A DNA stretch of 64,000 bases from UBA967 sp044375555 (GTDB lineage Bacteria; Verrucomicrobiota; Verrucomicrobiia; Chthoniobacterales; Terrimicrobiaceae), in NCBI GenBank assembly GCA_044375555.1, contig JBILML010000008.1, positions 1 to 64,000 of the forward strand, read 5' to 3'. Under the pieces are notes generated by a model. That model had not been told where the DNA came from. It saw only the letters and a program-made list of their open reading frames with translations, and searched no databases. Both the position numbers and the translations under genes were made by a program. Shown piece by piece: positions 41,693 through 49,380 of the stretch (position 1 is its first letter; the number at the start of each line of letters is the position of its first letter).

Positions 41693-43168
41693 TTATCCGA
41701 GGATTTGGTCGAAGCGGGCGGCTTTGGCGTCCCACGCGGCGGTGTCGCCGGGCTCGTAGGAGGAAATTTCGAACGAATTCCTGAGCAGTTCGCGGCCCTC
41801 GGCGAGTGAGGAGATGTCACCGGAGGCGATCATTTGGGCGATGACATTGCCGGCGGCGGTGGCCTCGACGGGACCGGCCTCGACGCGGAGCCCGGTGGCG
41901 TCGGCGGTCATTTGATTGAGGAGTTTGTTCTGCCCTCCACCGCCCACGATATTGAGCGTGGAAGGCATCTCGGGCACGAGCTCGGCGAGGCGGCGGACCA
42001 TGCGGCGGTATTTGAGGGCGAGGCTCTCGAGGATCACGCGAATCAACTCGGCATCGTTCGCAGGAGCGGTCTGGCCGGATTTTTCGATCCAATCGAGGAT
42101 CGCCTTCGGCATGTCGCAGGGCTTTTGGAACTCGGTTGCGTCGGGGTTGATAAACGCAGGGGCTTTGGCCTGAGCGGCCATCTCGACCATCGTGCCGTAG
42201 TCGATATTTTTGCCCTGTTCGGCCCAGACGCGGCGGCATTCCTGGAGGAGCCACATGCCGGCGATGTTCGTGAGAAAGCGGGTGCGCCCTTCGAGACCTT
42301 GTTCGTTCGAGAAGCCGGCCTCGCGCGCGGCGGTGCTGTTGATCGGGCGGCGGAGTTCGATGCCGAGGAGCGACCAGGTGCCAGAGCTGAGGAAAAGCGG
42401 GTGTCCGCGTGAGGGCGCACCGGCGACGGCGGAGGCGGTGTCGTGGCTGCCGCAGGTGCAGACCTTCACGCCGTGCAGACCGGTCTCGGCGGCGATCGAC
42501 GGGCTGATCTCGCCCAGCACGCGGCAGGGCTCTGTGACTGGCGAGAGGAGCAGGGTGGGGATGTTGAGTTCGGCGGCGATCTCGACATCCCACTCGGGTG
42601 AACCGGCAAAAAGGAGGCCGGAGGTGCTGGCGATCGTGCGCTCGATGGCGCGGACTCCGCTGAGGCGGTAGTTGATGTAGTCGGGAATGAAGAGGATTTC
42701 GTTCGCCTTGCGGAGGCGGTCGCCGTTGCGGGCGACTTCAGCCATGAGCTGGTAGATGGTGTTGAAAAACATCGGCTGGATGCCGGTGCGCTCCCAGAGC
42801 CGGTCGGGGCCGAGCGTTTTGTTCGCCTTGTCCATCATGCCGTCGGTGCGCGCGTCGCGATACATCCACGGTGGATTGATCGGTTTTCCCGCCTCATCGA
42901 GGATCACATAATCGACGCCCCAGGTGTCGACGGCGAACGAGACGATGTCGTCGCCGAAACGCTCGGCAGCAGTGGCGAGGCCTTTTTTAATTTCCTCGAA
43001 AAGCCCCTCGGCATCCCAGTGCCAGCCGTCGGAAAGCTCGACGCCGCTATTGCCAAAGCGGGCGACTTCCTCGATCTCGAGGCGTCCGCCGTCGTGGTGG
43101 CCCGCCATCACGCGTCCGCTGGAGGCTCCAAGGTCGATAGCAAGATGGGTTTTGCGTCGGTTTTTCAT
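41693..43168 (-). CDS. rhaB: Rhamnulokinase (FGGY family)
   Basis: The 491-residue kinase starts LAIDLGASSGRVMAG (first phosphate loop), with VDTWGVDYVILDEAG, YRDARTDGMM, the GSHDTASAVAG segment, the SSGTWSLLGIELRRPI block and the second phosphate motif NIVGGGGQNKLLNQMTAD. These are RhaB-specific rather than FucK features. It phosphorylates L-rhamnulose, and in this setting perhaps also L-fuculose, to the 1-phosphate that the microcompartment aldolase splits. It is divergent from the DeoR gene, sharing a 165-nt regulatory gap. No L-rhamnose isomerase is in the window. Confidence 0.93.
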   Translation of the reverse strand: MKNRRKTHLAIDLGASSGRVMAGHHDGGRLEIEEVARFGNSGVELSDGWHWDAEGLFEEIKKGLATAAERFGDDIVSFAVDTWGVDYVILDEAGKPINPPWMYRDARTDGMMDKANKTLGPDRLWERTGIQPMFFNTIYQLMAEVARNGDRLRKANEILFIPDYINYRLSGVRAIERTIASTSGLLFAGSPEWDVEIAAELNIPTLLLSPVTEPCRVLGEISPSIAAETGLHGVKVCTCGSHDTASAVAGAPSRGHPLFLSSGTWSLLGIELRRPINSTAAREAGFSNEQGLEGRTRFLTNIAGMWLLQECRRVWAEQGKNIDYGTMVEMAAQAKAPAFINPDATEFQKPCDMPKAILDWIEKSGQTAPANDAELIRVILESLALKYRRMVRRLAELVPEMPSTLNIVGGGGQNKLLNQMTADATGLRVEAGPVEATAAGNVIAQMIASGDISSLAEGRELLRNSFEISSYEPGDTAAWDAKAARFDQILG

Positions 43169-43288
43169 AACGGGAATGACTTAAAGGTGTGGATTCAGGG
43201 AGAATTTTCGAGGTGATCGATGTTAGGAAGTTTTTCGGTTTCGGCAATGAAAAAGACCGGTGCGCCGCGGCGGGTGGGGGAGGGGTTG

Positions 43289-43312
43289 AAAATGATTGCA
43301 ATCGATCATTTT
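43289..43312. promoter_or_regulatory. Probable operator in the rhaB-deoR divergent region
   Basis: AAAATGAT (43289-43296) and ATCATTTT (43305-43312) are exact inverted copies around 8 nt. The inside also contains the perfect palindrome GATTGCAATC (43294-43303). It is AT-rich in GC-rich DNA and lies 21 nt before the chosen start of the DeoR regulator, so it is a good candidate for autoregulation and control of rhaB. Confidence 0.55.
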
Positions 43313-43333
43313 TCAGAGAAATTTCAGCGAAAC

Positions 43334-44176
43334 ATGCGAGTTCCCCTGCACATTGTGGAGGCGCGCCGGGATAAACTGGCGCAACTGATCGAAACTCATC
43401 GCTATTTGCCATTAAGGGAGTTGTGTGAGCGATTGGGGGTTTCCGAGGCCACTGCGCGGCGTGATTTGGCGGAACTGGCCAAGCGGAATGTCGTCAAGCG
43501 CACCCATGGCGGTGCCTTGGCGGAATACAATGAGCGTTTCCCTTCCTTTAATGAACGCCGGTCGCTCGGCGGGGCGGGAAAACAAAAAGTCGCCAAGGCC
43601 GCCACGCGCTTCATCGAGCCGGGAGGAACCTATTTTCTCGACTCGGGAACGACGATTTTCGCCATGGCGGAATTCTTGCGTGAGGCGCCCGTCACACCAG
43701 CGACCATTGTCACTTCGAACCTGCCTGTGGGCGAACTTTTGGCAGGCGTCGAGGGCCTGAGCGTCTATCTCACCGCCGGCCAAATCCTCGGTCGGCAGTC
43801 CGTCCTGCTCGGTGAAACGGCCCTCCACAGCCTGGAGTTTTGGAATTTCGACATTGCGTTTCTCTCCGCCGAGGCCGCCAATGCCGAGGGGGTTTGGAAT
43901 TCCCAAGAGGCGATTGTCGAGATGCAGCGCGTGGCGATGGAGCGCTCGAAACGGGTTTTGCTTTGCCTCGACGACACCAAAATCGGAGCCACGGCACCCC
44001 AAGCTCTGGTGGGTTGGGATCGGGTGGATATTTTGCTCACGGATGCCAAAACCGACCGCCTCCGTGGAGCCGGAATCCTCCCTGGATTTTCCGGTATCAT
44101 CGACTGCCATGCCGCTCCGCCACTGCCTCTGCGGTCCGTTGGCAATACCTCTGAACTGCCGGTTCACTTCCTCTAA
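43334..44176 (+). CDS. DeoR-family transcriptional regulator of the microcompartment region
   Basis: From ATG 43334 the protein has 280 residues: an N-terminal winged helix (RRDKLAQLIETHRYLPLRELCERLGVSEATARRDLAELAKRNVVKRTHGGA, the DeoR signature) and a C-terminal sugar-phosphate-sensing domain (FLDSGTTIFAMAEFL, IVTSNLPV, ADILLTD-type end). Earlier in-frame ATGs exist at 43220, 43247 and 43292, but the last falls inside the operator and all lack homology. DeoR proteins usually respond to a pathway sugar phosphate, here perhaps fuculose- or rhamnulose-1-phosphate (inference). Confidence 0.9.
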   Translation: MRVPLHIVEARRDKLAQLIETHRYLPLRELCERLGVSEATARRDLAELAKRNVVKRTHGGALAEYNERFPSFNERRSLGGAGKQKVAKAATRFIEPGGTYFLDSGTTIFAMAEFLREAPVTPATIVTSNLPVGELLAGVEGLSVYLTAGQILGRQSVLLGETALHSLEFWNFDIAFLSAEAANAEGVWNSQEAIVEMQRVAMERSKRVLLCLDDTKIGATAPQALVGWDRVDILLTDAKTDRLRGAGILPGFSGIIDCHAAPPLPLRSVGNTSELPVHFL

Positions 44177-44208
44177 AACCTGCTAATAATTTTTTTTAAA
44201 AAATCCTG

Positions 44209-44236
44209 TTGACGATCCGATGCGAATTTATATGAT
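44209..44236 (+). promoter_or_regulatory. Promoter of the microcompartment operon
   Basis: TTGACG (44209-44214), a 16-nt spacer and TATGAT (44231-44236) give a strong sigma-70-type promoter 33 nt before the pduL ATG. An upstream A/T-rich tract (44187-44203) could serve as an UP element. All genes to 51361 run in the same direction with short gaps, so this promoter may drive the whole operon. Confidence 0.65.
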
Positions 44237-44242
44237 CGGTTC
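44214..44242. promoter_or_regulatory. Inverted repeat overlapping the microcompartment promoter
   Basis: GATCCGAT (44214-44221) and ATCGGTTC (44235-44242) are inverted copies with one mismatch, around 13 nt. The right arm overlaps the -10 box, the place for a repressor. It shares only GAT/ATC half-site character with the palindrome at 43289, so binding by the same DeoR protein is a guess. Confidence 0.4.
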
Positions 44243-44269
44243 CGTTCATTAAATTTCTTTCTCGAAAAA

Positions 44270-44941
44270 ATGTCCTCTCCCGCCGCCCAAAACCGCTCTG
44301 TGGTTGAAACCCTCGTCCGCGAGGCGCTTTTCCGCCAACTCGGCAAACCCGCTCCCGCTGCGGCGCCCACGCTTCTCGTGAACAGCTCCGCACGCCACAT
44401 GCACATCTCGCCGGATAACCTCGAGGTGCTTTTCGGCAAAGGCGCGGAGTTGACCGTGCACAAAATGCTTTATCAAACCGACCAGTTCGCCTCGCAGCAG
44501 ACGGTGACGATGGTCGGTCCCCGCAAACGAATCATTCCGAATCTCCGAATCCTTGGTCCTTGCCGGAATCTCACCCAGATCGAACTCGCGCTGACCGACT
44601 CGATCCAACTCGGCATCGACATCCCGGTCCGCATGTCCGGCGACATCGAGGGAACTCCCGGCGCCTACATCATGGGACCAAAAGGCATGCTCGAGATGAA
44701 AAACGGCGTCATCCGCGCCGCGCGCCATGTCCACATGTCGCCCTCGGACGCCGAATTCTACGGTGTGAAGCACCTCGACAAGATCACTCTCAAAGTCACC
44801 TCGAAGGGCTGCAACACGCGCTTCGACGACCTCCTCGTCCGCGTTGATCCCTCGTTCAAACTCGAGGTTCACATCGATACCGACGAGGCAAACGCCTGCA
44901 ATCTCGACCAAGCCGAGAAGGTGGAACTTTTCAAATCCTAA
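44270..44941 (+). CDS. pduL: Microcompartment phosphate acyltransferase PduL
   Basis: PduL exchanges CoA for phosphate on an acyl-CoA inside microcompartments. The 223-residue protein has an amphipathic N-terminal helix (residues 9-25, SVVETLVREALFRQLG) that looks like an encapsulation peptide, a Pro/Ala linker, and two barrel domains with the metal-binding His pairs at 43/45 (SARHMHIS) and 153/155 (RHVHMS). In this operon its substrate is most likely lactyl-CoA. It is the first gene of the operon. Confidence 0.95.
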   Translation: MSSPAAQNRSVVETLVREALFRQLGKPAPAAAPTLLVNSSARHMHISPDNLEVLFGKGAELTVHKMLYQTDQFASQQTVTMVGPRKRIIPNLRILGPCRNLTQIELALTDSIQLGIDIPVRMSGDIEGTPGAYIMGPKGMLEMKNGVIRAARHVHMSPSDAEFYGVKHLDKITLKVTSKGCNTRFDDLLVRVDPSFKLEVHIDTDEANACNLDQAEKVELFKS

Positions 44942-44971
44942 CCCCGAACCCAACCAAACAACCCAAACAAA

Positions 44972-45241
44972 ATGAGCGAAGCAATCGGACTACTCGAAAC
45001 CCGCGGCTACGTCGGCCTGGTGGAAGCCAGTGACGCGATGGTCAAAGCCGCCAATGTGCAATTGATCAAATCCGTCCCAATCGGCGGTGCCTTGATCACA
45101 ACCATCGTCCAAGGCGATGTCGGCAGCGTCAAAGCAGCCGTCGAAGCCGGACGCGAAGCGGCGAACCGCGTCGGCAATCTCGTGGCCTCCCACGTGATCG
45201 CCCGGCCAGCGCCGGAACTCCTGAAATTTTTCACCGCCTGA
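44972..45241 (+). CDS. BMC-H shell protein 1
   Basis: This 89-residue single-domain BMC protein (MSEAIGLLETRGYVGLVEASDAMVKAANV) forms hexameric tiles of the shell. It keeps the interface Lys in DAMVKAANV and the ARP edge motif (VIARPAPELL). The pore loop, after LIKSV, reads PIGGA. It lies 30 nt after pduL and 20 nt before a second BMC-H gene. Its pore differs from those of the two other BMC-H paralogues in the operon. Confidence 0.95.
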   Translation: MSEAIGLLETRGYVGLVEASDAMVKAANVQLIKSVPIGGALITTIVQGDVGSVKAAVEAGREAANRVGNLVASHVIARPAPELLKFFTA

Positions 45242-45261
45242 TTCTTTAGAAAACCAATTTT

Positions 45262-45561
45262 ATGGCTAACCAAGCACTCGGAATGATTGAAACCAAAGGC
45301 CTCGTGTCGCAGTTTGAAGCGACGGACGCGATGCTCAAGGCAGCTAATGTCGAACTCATCGGCTGGGAAAAAGTCGGCTCCGGCAATGTCGCCGTCTTCA
45401 TCGCCGGCTCTGTCGCCGCCGTCAAATCCGCTGTGGAAGCGGGCGCGACCGCCGCGACCTCCATCGGAGAAATCGTCGCCGTCCATGTGATCCCTCGTCC
45501 GCACGAGGATCTCATCAAGCTCGGCAAGTTCCTCGGCGGAAAACCCGCCGCCGCCAAGTAA
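45262..45561 (+). CDS. BMC-H shell protein 2
   Basis: This 99-residue BMC-H protein starts MANQALGMIETKGLVSQFEATDAMLKAANV and has the pore loop KVGSGNV, the common GSG type, and the edge motif VIPRPHEDLIKL. A Lys/Gly/Ala-rich tail of about 12 residues extends beyond the fold. The unusual Gln-Phe (SQFEATDAM) replaces the usual LVEA. It builds hexameric facets with BMC-H 1 and 3. Confidence 0.95.
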   Translation: MANQALGMIETKGLVSQFEATDAMLKAANVELIGWEKVGSGNVAVFIAGSVAAVKSAVEAGATAATSIGEIVAVHVIPRPHEDLIKLGKFLGGKPAAAK

Positions 45562-45583
45562 TCCACGCGATCCGGTAAGATCC

Positions 45584-46771
45584 ATGTCCGCCAAAAACAA
45601 AATCCTCGTCTCCAATATCGGGAGCACTTCGTTCAAGTTCCGCTTGTTCGAGATGCCTTCCGAGAAGGTTCTGGCGAAGGGCGGCGTGGAGCGCATCGGA
45701 TCGACCGATTGCCCATACACCATCTCGCTCGGGGATGCCGCGCCTGAAAAAGGCACGGCATCCTTCCCCGACCACGGCGCCGCCATCCGCTTCATCGAGC
45801 AAAAGCTCGGCGGGTTCGACGGCATTGCGGCGGTGGGCTTCAAGCCCGTGATGGCGAAGGGCATTTCCGGAACGCAGATCATGGACGAGCCAGTGCTCCG
45901 GGCCATGGAGGACTACAACACCCTCCTCCCCGCGCACAACCCGCCCTACATCGCCGGCGTCCGGCTTTTCAACCAACTCCACCCATCGCTGCCCTGCATC
46001 GGCACCTTCGAGACCGCGTTTTACGACCACATCGGTCCCGCGACCTATCGTTACCCGGTGCCGCTCGAGTGGGAGGAAAAATACGGAATCCGCCGCTATG
46101 GATTCCACGGAGCGAGCCATCGGTTCGTCTCCCAGCGCTGCGCCGAACTCCGCGGCACCGACAAGCTCCGCGTCATTTCCTGCCACCTCGGCGGGAGTTC
46201 CTCGATCGCGGCAGTCGTCGATGGCAAAGCCGTCGATTCGAGTTGGGGCATGACCCCGCAGAGCGGCCTGCCGCAAAACAACCGCGCCGGCGACTTCGAT
46301 TGCTTCGCGCTCATCTACCTCGCCCGCAATCTCGGCCTCGGACTCGACAATGTCGAAAAGGCGCTCACCAGCCAGTCCGGCCTCAAAGGCATGTCCGGCC
46401 TTGCGACCGGCGACATCCGCGACCTCGACGAAGCCGCCGCGAAAGGCAACGCCAATGCCCGCGTCGCGCTCGACATGTTTGCCAACCAAATCCGCCGCTT
46501 CATCGGCCAATTCCTCGTTCGCATGAACGGAGCGGATACCCTGATTTTCACCGCTGGCATCGGCGAGAACAGCCCAAGTCTCCGCGCCGCCGTCTGCGCG
46601 AATCTCGAATTCTGCGGGCTCGAACTCGACCCCGAACTCAACGCCGCCACCCGCGCGACCGAGACCATCATTTCCAAGCCTTCTTCGAGAATCGAGGTCC
46701 GCGTGATCCCGACCAACGAGGAAATCGTCATCGCCCGCAACGCCTGGGCCAAGCTTCAAGAATCCCACTAA
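45584..46771 (+). CDS. ackA: Acetate-kinase family enzyme of the microcompartment
   Basis: The 395-residue protein is a clear acetate kinase homologue (YGFHGASHRFVSQR, TAGIGENSPSLRAAV, VIPTNEEIVIAR). In its pathway it would turn lactyl-phosphate plus ADP to lactate plus ATP. Several normally invariant active-site positions differ: HRVVHGG reads FKPVMAK (catalytic Arg to Lys), FDTAFH reads FETAFY (Asp to Glu), and HLGNGSS reads HLGGSSS. The His in LLPAHNPP, the Arg in NNRAGD and the Glu in TNEE remain. This suggests a changed substrate or activity. It lies between two BMC-H genes. Confidence 0.88.
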   Translation: MSAKNKILVSNIGSTSFKFRLFEMPSEKVLAKGGVERIGSTDCPYTISLGDAAPEKGTASFPDHGAAIRFIEQKLGGFDGIAAVGFKPVMAKGISGTQIMDEPVLRAMEDYNTLLPAHNPPYIAGVRLFNQLHPSLPCIGTFETAFYDHIGPATYRYPVPLEWEEKYGIRRYGFHGASHRFVSQRCAELRGTDKLRVISCHLGGSSSIAAVVDGKAVDSSWGMTPQSGLPQNNRAGDFDCFALIYLARNLGLGLDNVEKALTSQSGLKGMSGLATGDIRDLDEAAAKGNANARVALDMFANQIRRFIGQFLVRMNGADTLIFTAGIGENSPSLRAAVCANLEFCGLELDPELNAATRATETIISKPSSRIEVRVIPTNEEIVIARNAWAKLQESH

Positions 46772-46809
46772 ACCAACCCCGAATCAGTCAACCAACCAAA
46801 CCAAACACC

Positions 46810-47091
46810 ATGTCACAACAAGCACTCGGAATGATCGAAACCCGCGGCCTCATCGCCCTCGTTGAAGCCACGGACGCCATGCTCAAATCTGCCAATGTCG
46901 AACTCATCGGCCCAATGACCCAAGTCGGAAACGCCATGGTCACCGCCTGCGTGTCCGGCGATGTTGCCGCCGTCAAAGCCGCCACCGAAGCCGGCAAAAC
47001 TGCCGCCCAGTCGCTCGGTGAAGTCATCAGCGTCAGCGTTATCGCTCGCCCACATGGCGATCTCGGCGCCGTTCTGCCCAAGGCCAAATGA
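46810..47091 (+). CDS. BMC-H shell protein 3
   Basis: This 93-residue BMC-H protein (MSQQALGMIETRGLIALVEATDAMLKSANV) has pore loop QVGNAMV, distinct from the GSG and IGG pores of its paralogues, and edge motif VIARPHGDL. Its stop overlaps the start of the next gene, a BMC-P, as ATGA, so hexamer and pentamer synthesis are coupled. Confidence 0.95.
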   Translation: MSQQALGMIETRGLIALVEATDAMLKSANVELIGPMTQVGNAMVTACVSGDVAAVKAATEAGKTAAQSLGEVISVSVIARPHGDLGAVLPKAK

Positions 47092-47396
47092 TCTTAGCCC
47101 AGGTCGAAGGCAGCGTCGTTGCCACCAAGAAGAACGCGAAGATGACGGGAACCAAGTTCCTCGTCGTCCGTCCGCTCGTGATCGATTCGCCCGCAGCGAA
47201 GGAATTGCGCCTCGGTCAATCCACACTCGTCGCCTCCGATAGTCTCGGCGCCGGCGAGGGCGATTGCGTTCTTGTGGTTCAAGGTAGCTCCGCCCGCCTC
47301 GCGGCCGAGGACAAGAACTCCCCCGTGGACGCGGTCGTCATCGGTATCGTTGACGCCGTCGATCTCGGAAAACGCATTCTCTATAAGGCCGAATAA
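47088..47396 (+). CDS. BMC-P (EutN/CcmL) pentameric vertex protein 1
   Basis: The 102-residue protein has the EutN/CcmL fold: MILAQVEGSVVATKKN, FLVVRPL, then the typical GAGEGDCVLVVQGSSAR and the C-terminal PVDAVVIGIVDAVD. Pentamers cap the vertices of the shell. It is the first of three BMC-P genes and carries the most conserved GxGxGD-type loop of the three. Confidence 0.94.
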   Translation: MILAQVEGSVVATKKNAKMTGTKFLVVRPLVIDSPAAKELRLGQSTLVASDSLGAGEGDCVLVVQGSSARLAAEDKNSPVDAVVIGIVDAVDLGKRILYKAE

Positions 47397-47401
47397 AAAC
47401 C

Positions 47402-48838
47402 ATGCCAGCGATTGACGAAAAACTTGTGGCCCGTGTGGTGGGAGAAGTTCTCACCCGCCTTTCAGCTCAACCCGCCGCCGCGAAAGCCGCGCCCTCGCAG
47501 ACCGCCTATGGCGTTTACGAGGACATGAACGCCGCCGTCGAGGCCGCCCAGCGCTCGTTCGAGAAACTCCGCGCGGGTGGTATGACAGCTCGCAAAAAAG
47601 CGATCGCCGTCATTCGCAAGCTCTGCGTGCAAAAAGCCAAGGAGTGGGGCGAGATCGAATTCAACGAGACCAAAATCGGCCGCCTCGATCACAAGATCGA
47701 AAAGCTCTCGATCTGCGGAGAACTCGTTCCCGGCGTCGAAATGATCGACCGCATGGCCTTCAGCGGCGACTCCGGCCTCACCGTCATCGACTACGCTCCT
47801 TGGGGAGTCATCGGTGCGATCACGCCATCCACTCACAGTGTTCCGACTCTCACCGGCAACGCGATCAACATGATCGCCGCTGGCAATGCCGTGACCTACA
47901 ACACGCACCCTTCCGCTGCGAAGTGCGCCGCCATCGCCGTCCGCGAATACAACCAAGCGATCGCAAAAGAAACCGGCATCACCGACCTTCTCACGACCGT
48001 CGTGAAGCCGACGCTCGAAACCTTCGACGCGCTCTGCAAGCACCCTCATGTGAAATTGCTCTGCGTCACCGGCGGCCCAGCTGTCGTCGCCGCCGCGATG
48101 AAGACCGGCAAGCGTGCCGTCTGCGCCGGCCCGGGAAATCCTCCCGTGGTCGTTGACGAAACCGCCGACCTCGATGCCGCCGCCCGCGCGATCATCCAAG
48201 GTGCTTCCTACGACAACAACCTTCTCTGCATCGGCGAGAAGGAGGTTTTCGTCGTCGCCTCCGTCGCCGACAAACTCCTGAATGCCCTCCGCAAGGCCGG
48301 AGCCGTCCAGCTCGACGCCCAGCAAATCGAGGCCCTCGCCGACAAAGCATTCGTTTTTCCAAAAGCCAAAGGCGCTGGTTGCCCGCACCCAGTCGTCAAC
48401 CGCGACCTCGTGGGCCGCGACGCCGCCGTGCTCGCGAAAGCCATCGGCCTCGACATTCCCGCTTCCACGCAACTCCTCTTTGGCGAGACCAAGGCCGACC
48501 ACATCTTTGTGGACGAGGAGCAAATGATGCCGTTCATCCCGGTCGTCCGTGTTCCCGATGTGGACGCCGCCATTGCCGAAGCCATCAAGGCCGAGCACGG
48601 CTACAAGCACACCGGCGTGATGCATTCCCAAAATATCCGCAACCTTACGAAAATGGCCCAGGAGATCGACACCACGCTCTTCATCAAAAACGGCCCGTGC
48701 ATGACCGGCCTCGGCCTCGGCGGCGAGGGGTTCCTCAGCTTCAGCATCGCCACGCCCACCGGCGAAGGTGTCACCACCCCCATGACCTTCACCCGTTCGC
48801 GCCGCTGCGTGATGGTGGAAAATTTGAACCTCTACTAA
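47402..48838 (+). CDS. CoA-acylating aldehyde dehydrogenase (PduP/EutE-like)
   Basis: The 478-residue enzyme oxidises an aldehyde, here most likely L-lactaldehyde, to acyl-CoA with NAD+. Residues 4-22 (IDEKLVARVVGEVLTRLSA) form an amphipathic helix typical of encapsulation peptides, followed by a linker before the ALDH domain. The catalytic Cys is in DNNLLCIGEKEVFVV, as in PduP/EutE; further signatures are APWGVIGAITPSTHSVPTL in part and CVTGGPAVV. It lies 5 nt after a BMC-P gene and directly abuts the next one. It replaces a lactaldehyde dehydrogenase of cytosolic pathways. Confidence 0.94.
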   Translation: MPAIDEKLVARVVGEVLTRLSAQPAAAKAAPSQTAYGVYEDMNAAVEAAQRSFEKLRAGGMTARKKAIAVIRKLCVQKAKEWGEIEFNETKIGRLDHKIEKLSICGELVPGVEMIDRMAFSGDSGLTVIDYAPWGVIGAITPSTHSVPTLTGNAINMIAAGNAVTYNTHPSAAKCAAIAVREYNQAIAKETGITDLLTTVVKPTLETFDALCKHPHVKLLCVTGGPAVVAAAMKTGKRAVCAGPGNPPVVVDETADLDAAARAIIQGASYDNNLLCIGEKEVFVVASVADKLLNALRKAGAVQLDAQQIEALADKAFVFPKAKGAGCPHPVVNRDLVGRDAAVLAKAIGLDIPASTQLLFGETKADHIFVDEEQMMPFIPVVRVPDVDAAIAEAIKAEHGYKHTGVMHSQNIRNLTKMAQEIDTTLFIKNGPCMTGLGLGGEGFLSFSIATPTGEGVTTPMTFTRSRRCVMVENLNLY

Positions 48839-49102
48839 ATGCGACTCGCCACCATCCGCGGCTACGCGACCAGCACGATCAAGCATGCCAGCCTTGAAGG
48901 TTGGCGCTTGTTGTTGGCTGAGCCGGATTCGTCGGATTTGGCACCGCAGATCGTGATCGATAACCTCGGCGCCGCCATCGGCCAGAAGGTCATGATCTCG
49001 AGTGATGGCAGTGAGGCCCGCAAAATCGTGGGCGACGAACTCAGCCCCGCCCGCTGGACCGTGATGGGCATCATCGACCTCGAAAGGAGCCTCGCTGTAT
49101 GA
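48839..49102 (+). CDS. BMC-P (EutN/CcmL) pentameric vertex protein 2
   Basis: The 87-residue EutN/CcmL protein (MRLATIRGYATSTIKHASLEGWRLLLAE) begins directly after the aldehyde dehydrogenase stop and ends overlapping the third BMC-P by four bases. The fold is shown by IVIDNLGAAIGQKVMISSDGSEARK and the C-terminal WTVMGIIDLE. Having several BMC-P paralogues is usual for this microcompartment type. Confidence 0.93.
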   Translation: MRLATIRGYATSTIKHASLEGWRLLLAEPDSSDLAPQIVIDNLGAAIGQKVMISSDGSEARKIVGDELSPARWTVMGIIDLERSLAV

Positions 49103-49377
49103 GAATGGGCACCGTCGTCGGTCGAGTGACTCTTTCCGTTCGCAACAAGCGGTTCGTGGGCGAGCGCCTGCTCCTCACGCTGCCTTGGACGAGTGACACC
49201 TTCGATGGCAAAGACACCTACGCGCCATCGATCGTTGTTTACGATCAACTCGGAGCCAATATCGGCCAAAACATCGCCATTAGCGAAGGCCGCGAGGCCG
49301 CTTGCCCATTCCCTGAACCAACCCCTGTGGACGCCTACTGCGCCGCATTGGTCGACGACCACTTTTACAAAAAATAA
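49099..49377 (+). CDS. BMC-P (EutN/CcmL) pentameric vertex protein 3
   Basis: The 92-residue protein has the EutN/CcmL start MGTVVGRVTLSVRNKRFVGERLLL and the segment VVYDQLGANIGQNIAISEGREAA. It differs in the loop WTSDTFDGKDTYAPS and a Pro-rich stretch near the end (FPEPTPVDAYCAALVDDHF), the latter replacing the usual short C-terminal strand. ATG 49099 overlaps the upstream stop; an internal ATG at 49105 is also possible. Confidence 0.92.
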   Translation: MRMGTVVGRVTLSVRNKRFVGERLLLTLPWTSDTFDGKDTYAPSIVVYDQLGANIGQNIAISEGREAACPFPEPTPVDAYCAALVDDHFYKK

Positions 49378-49380
49378 ACC

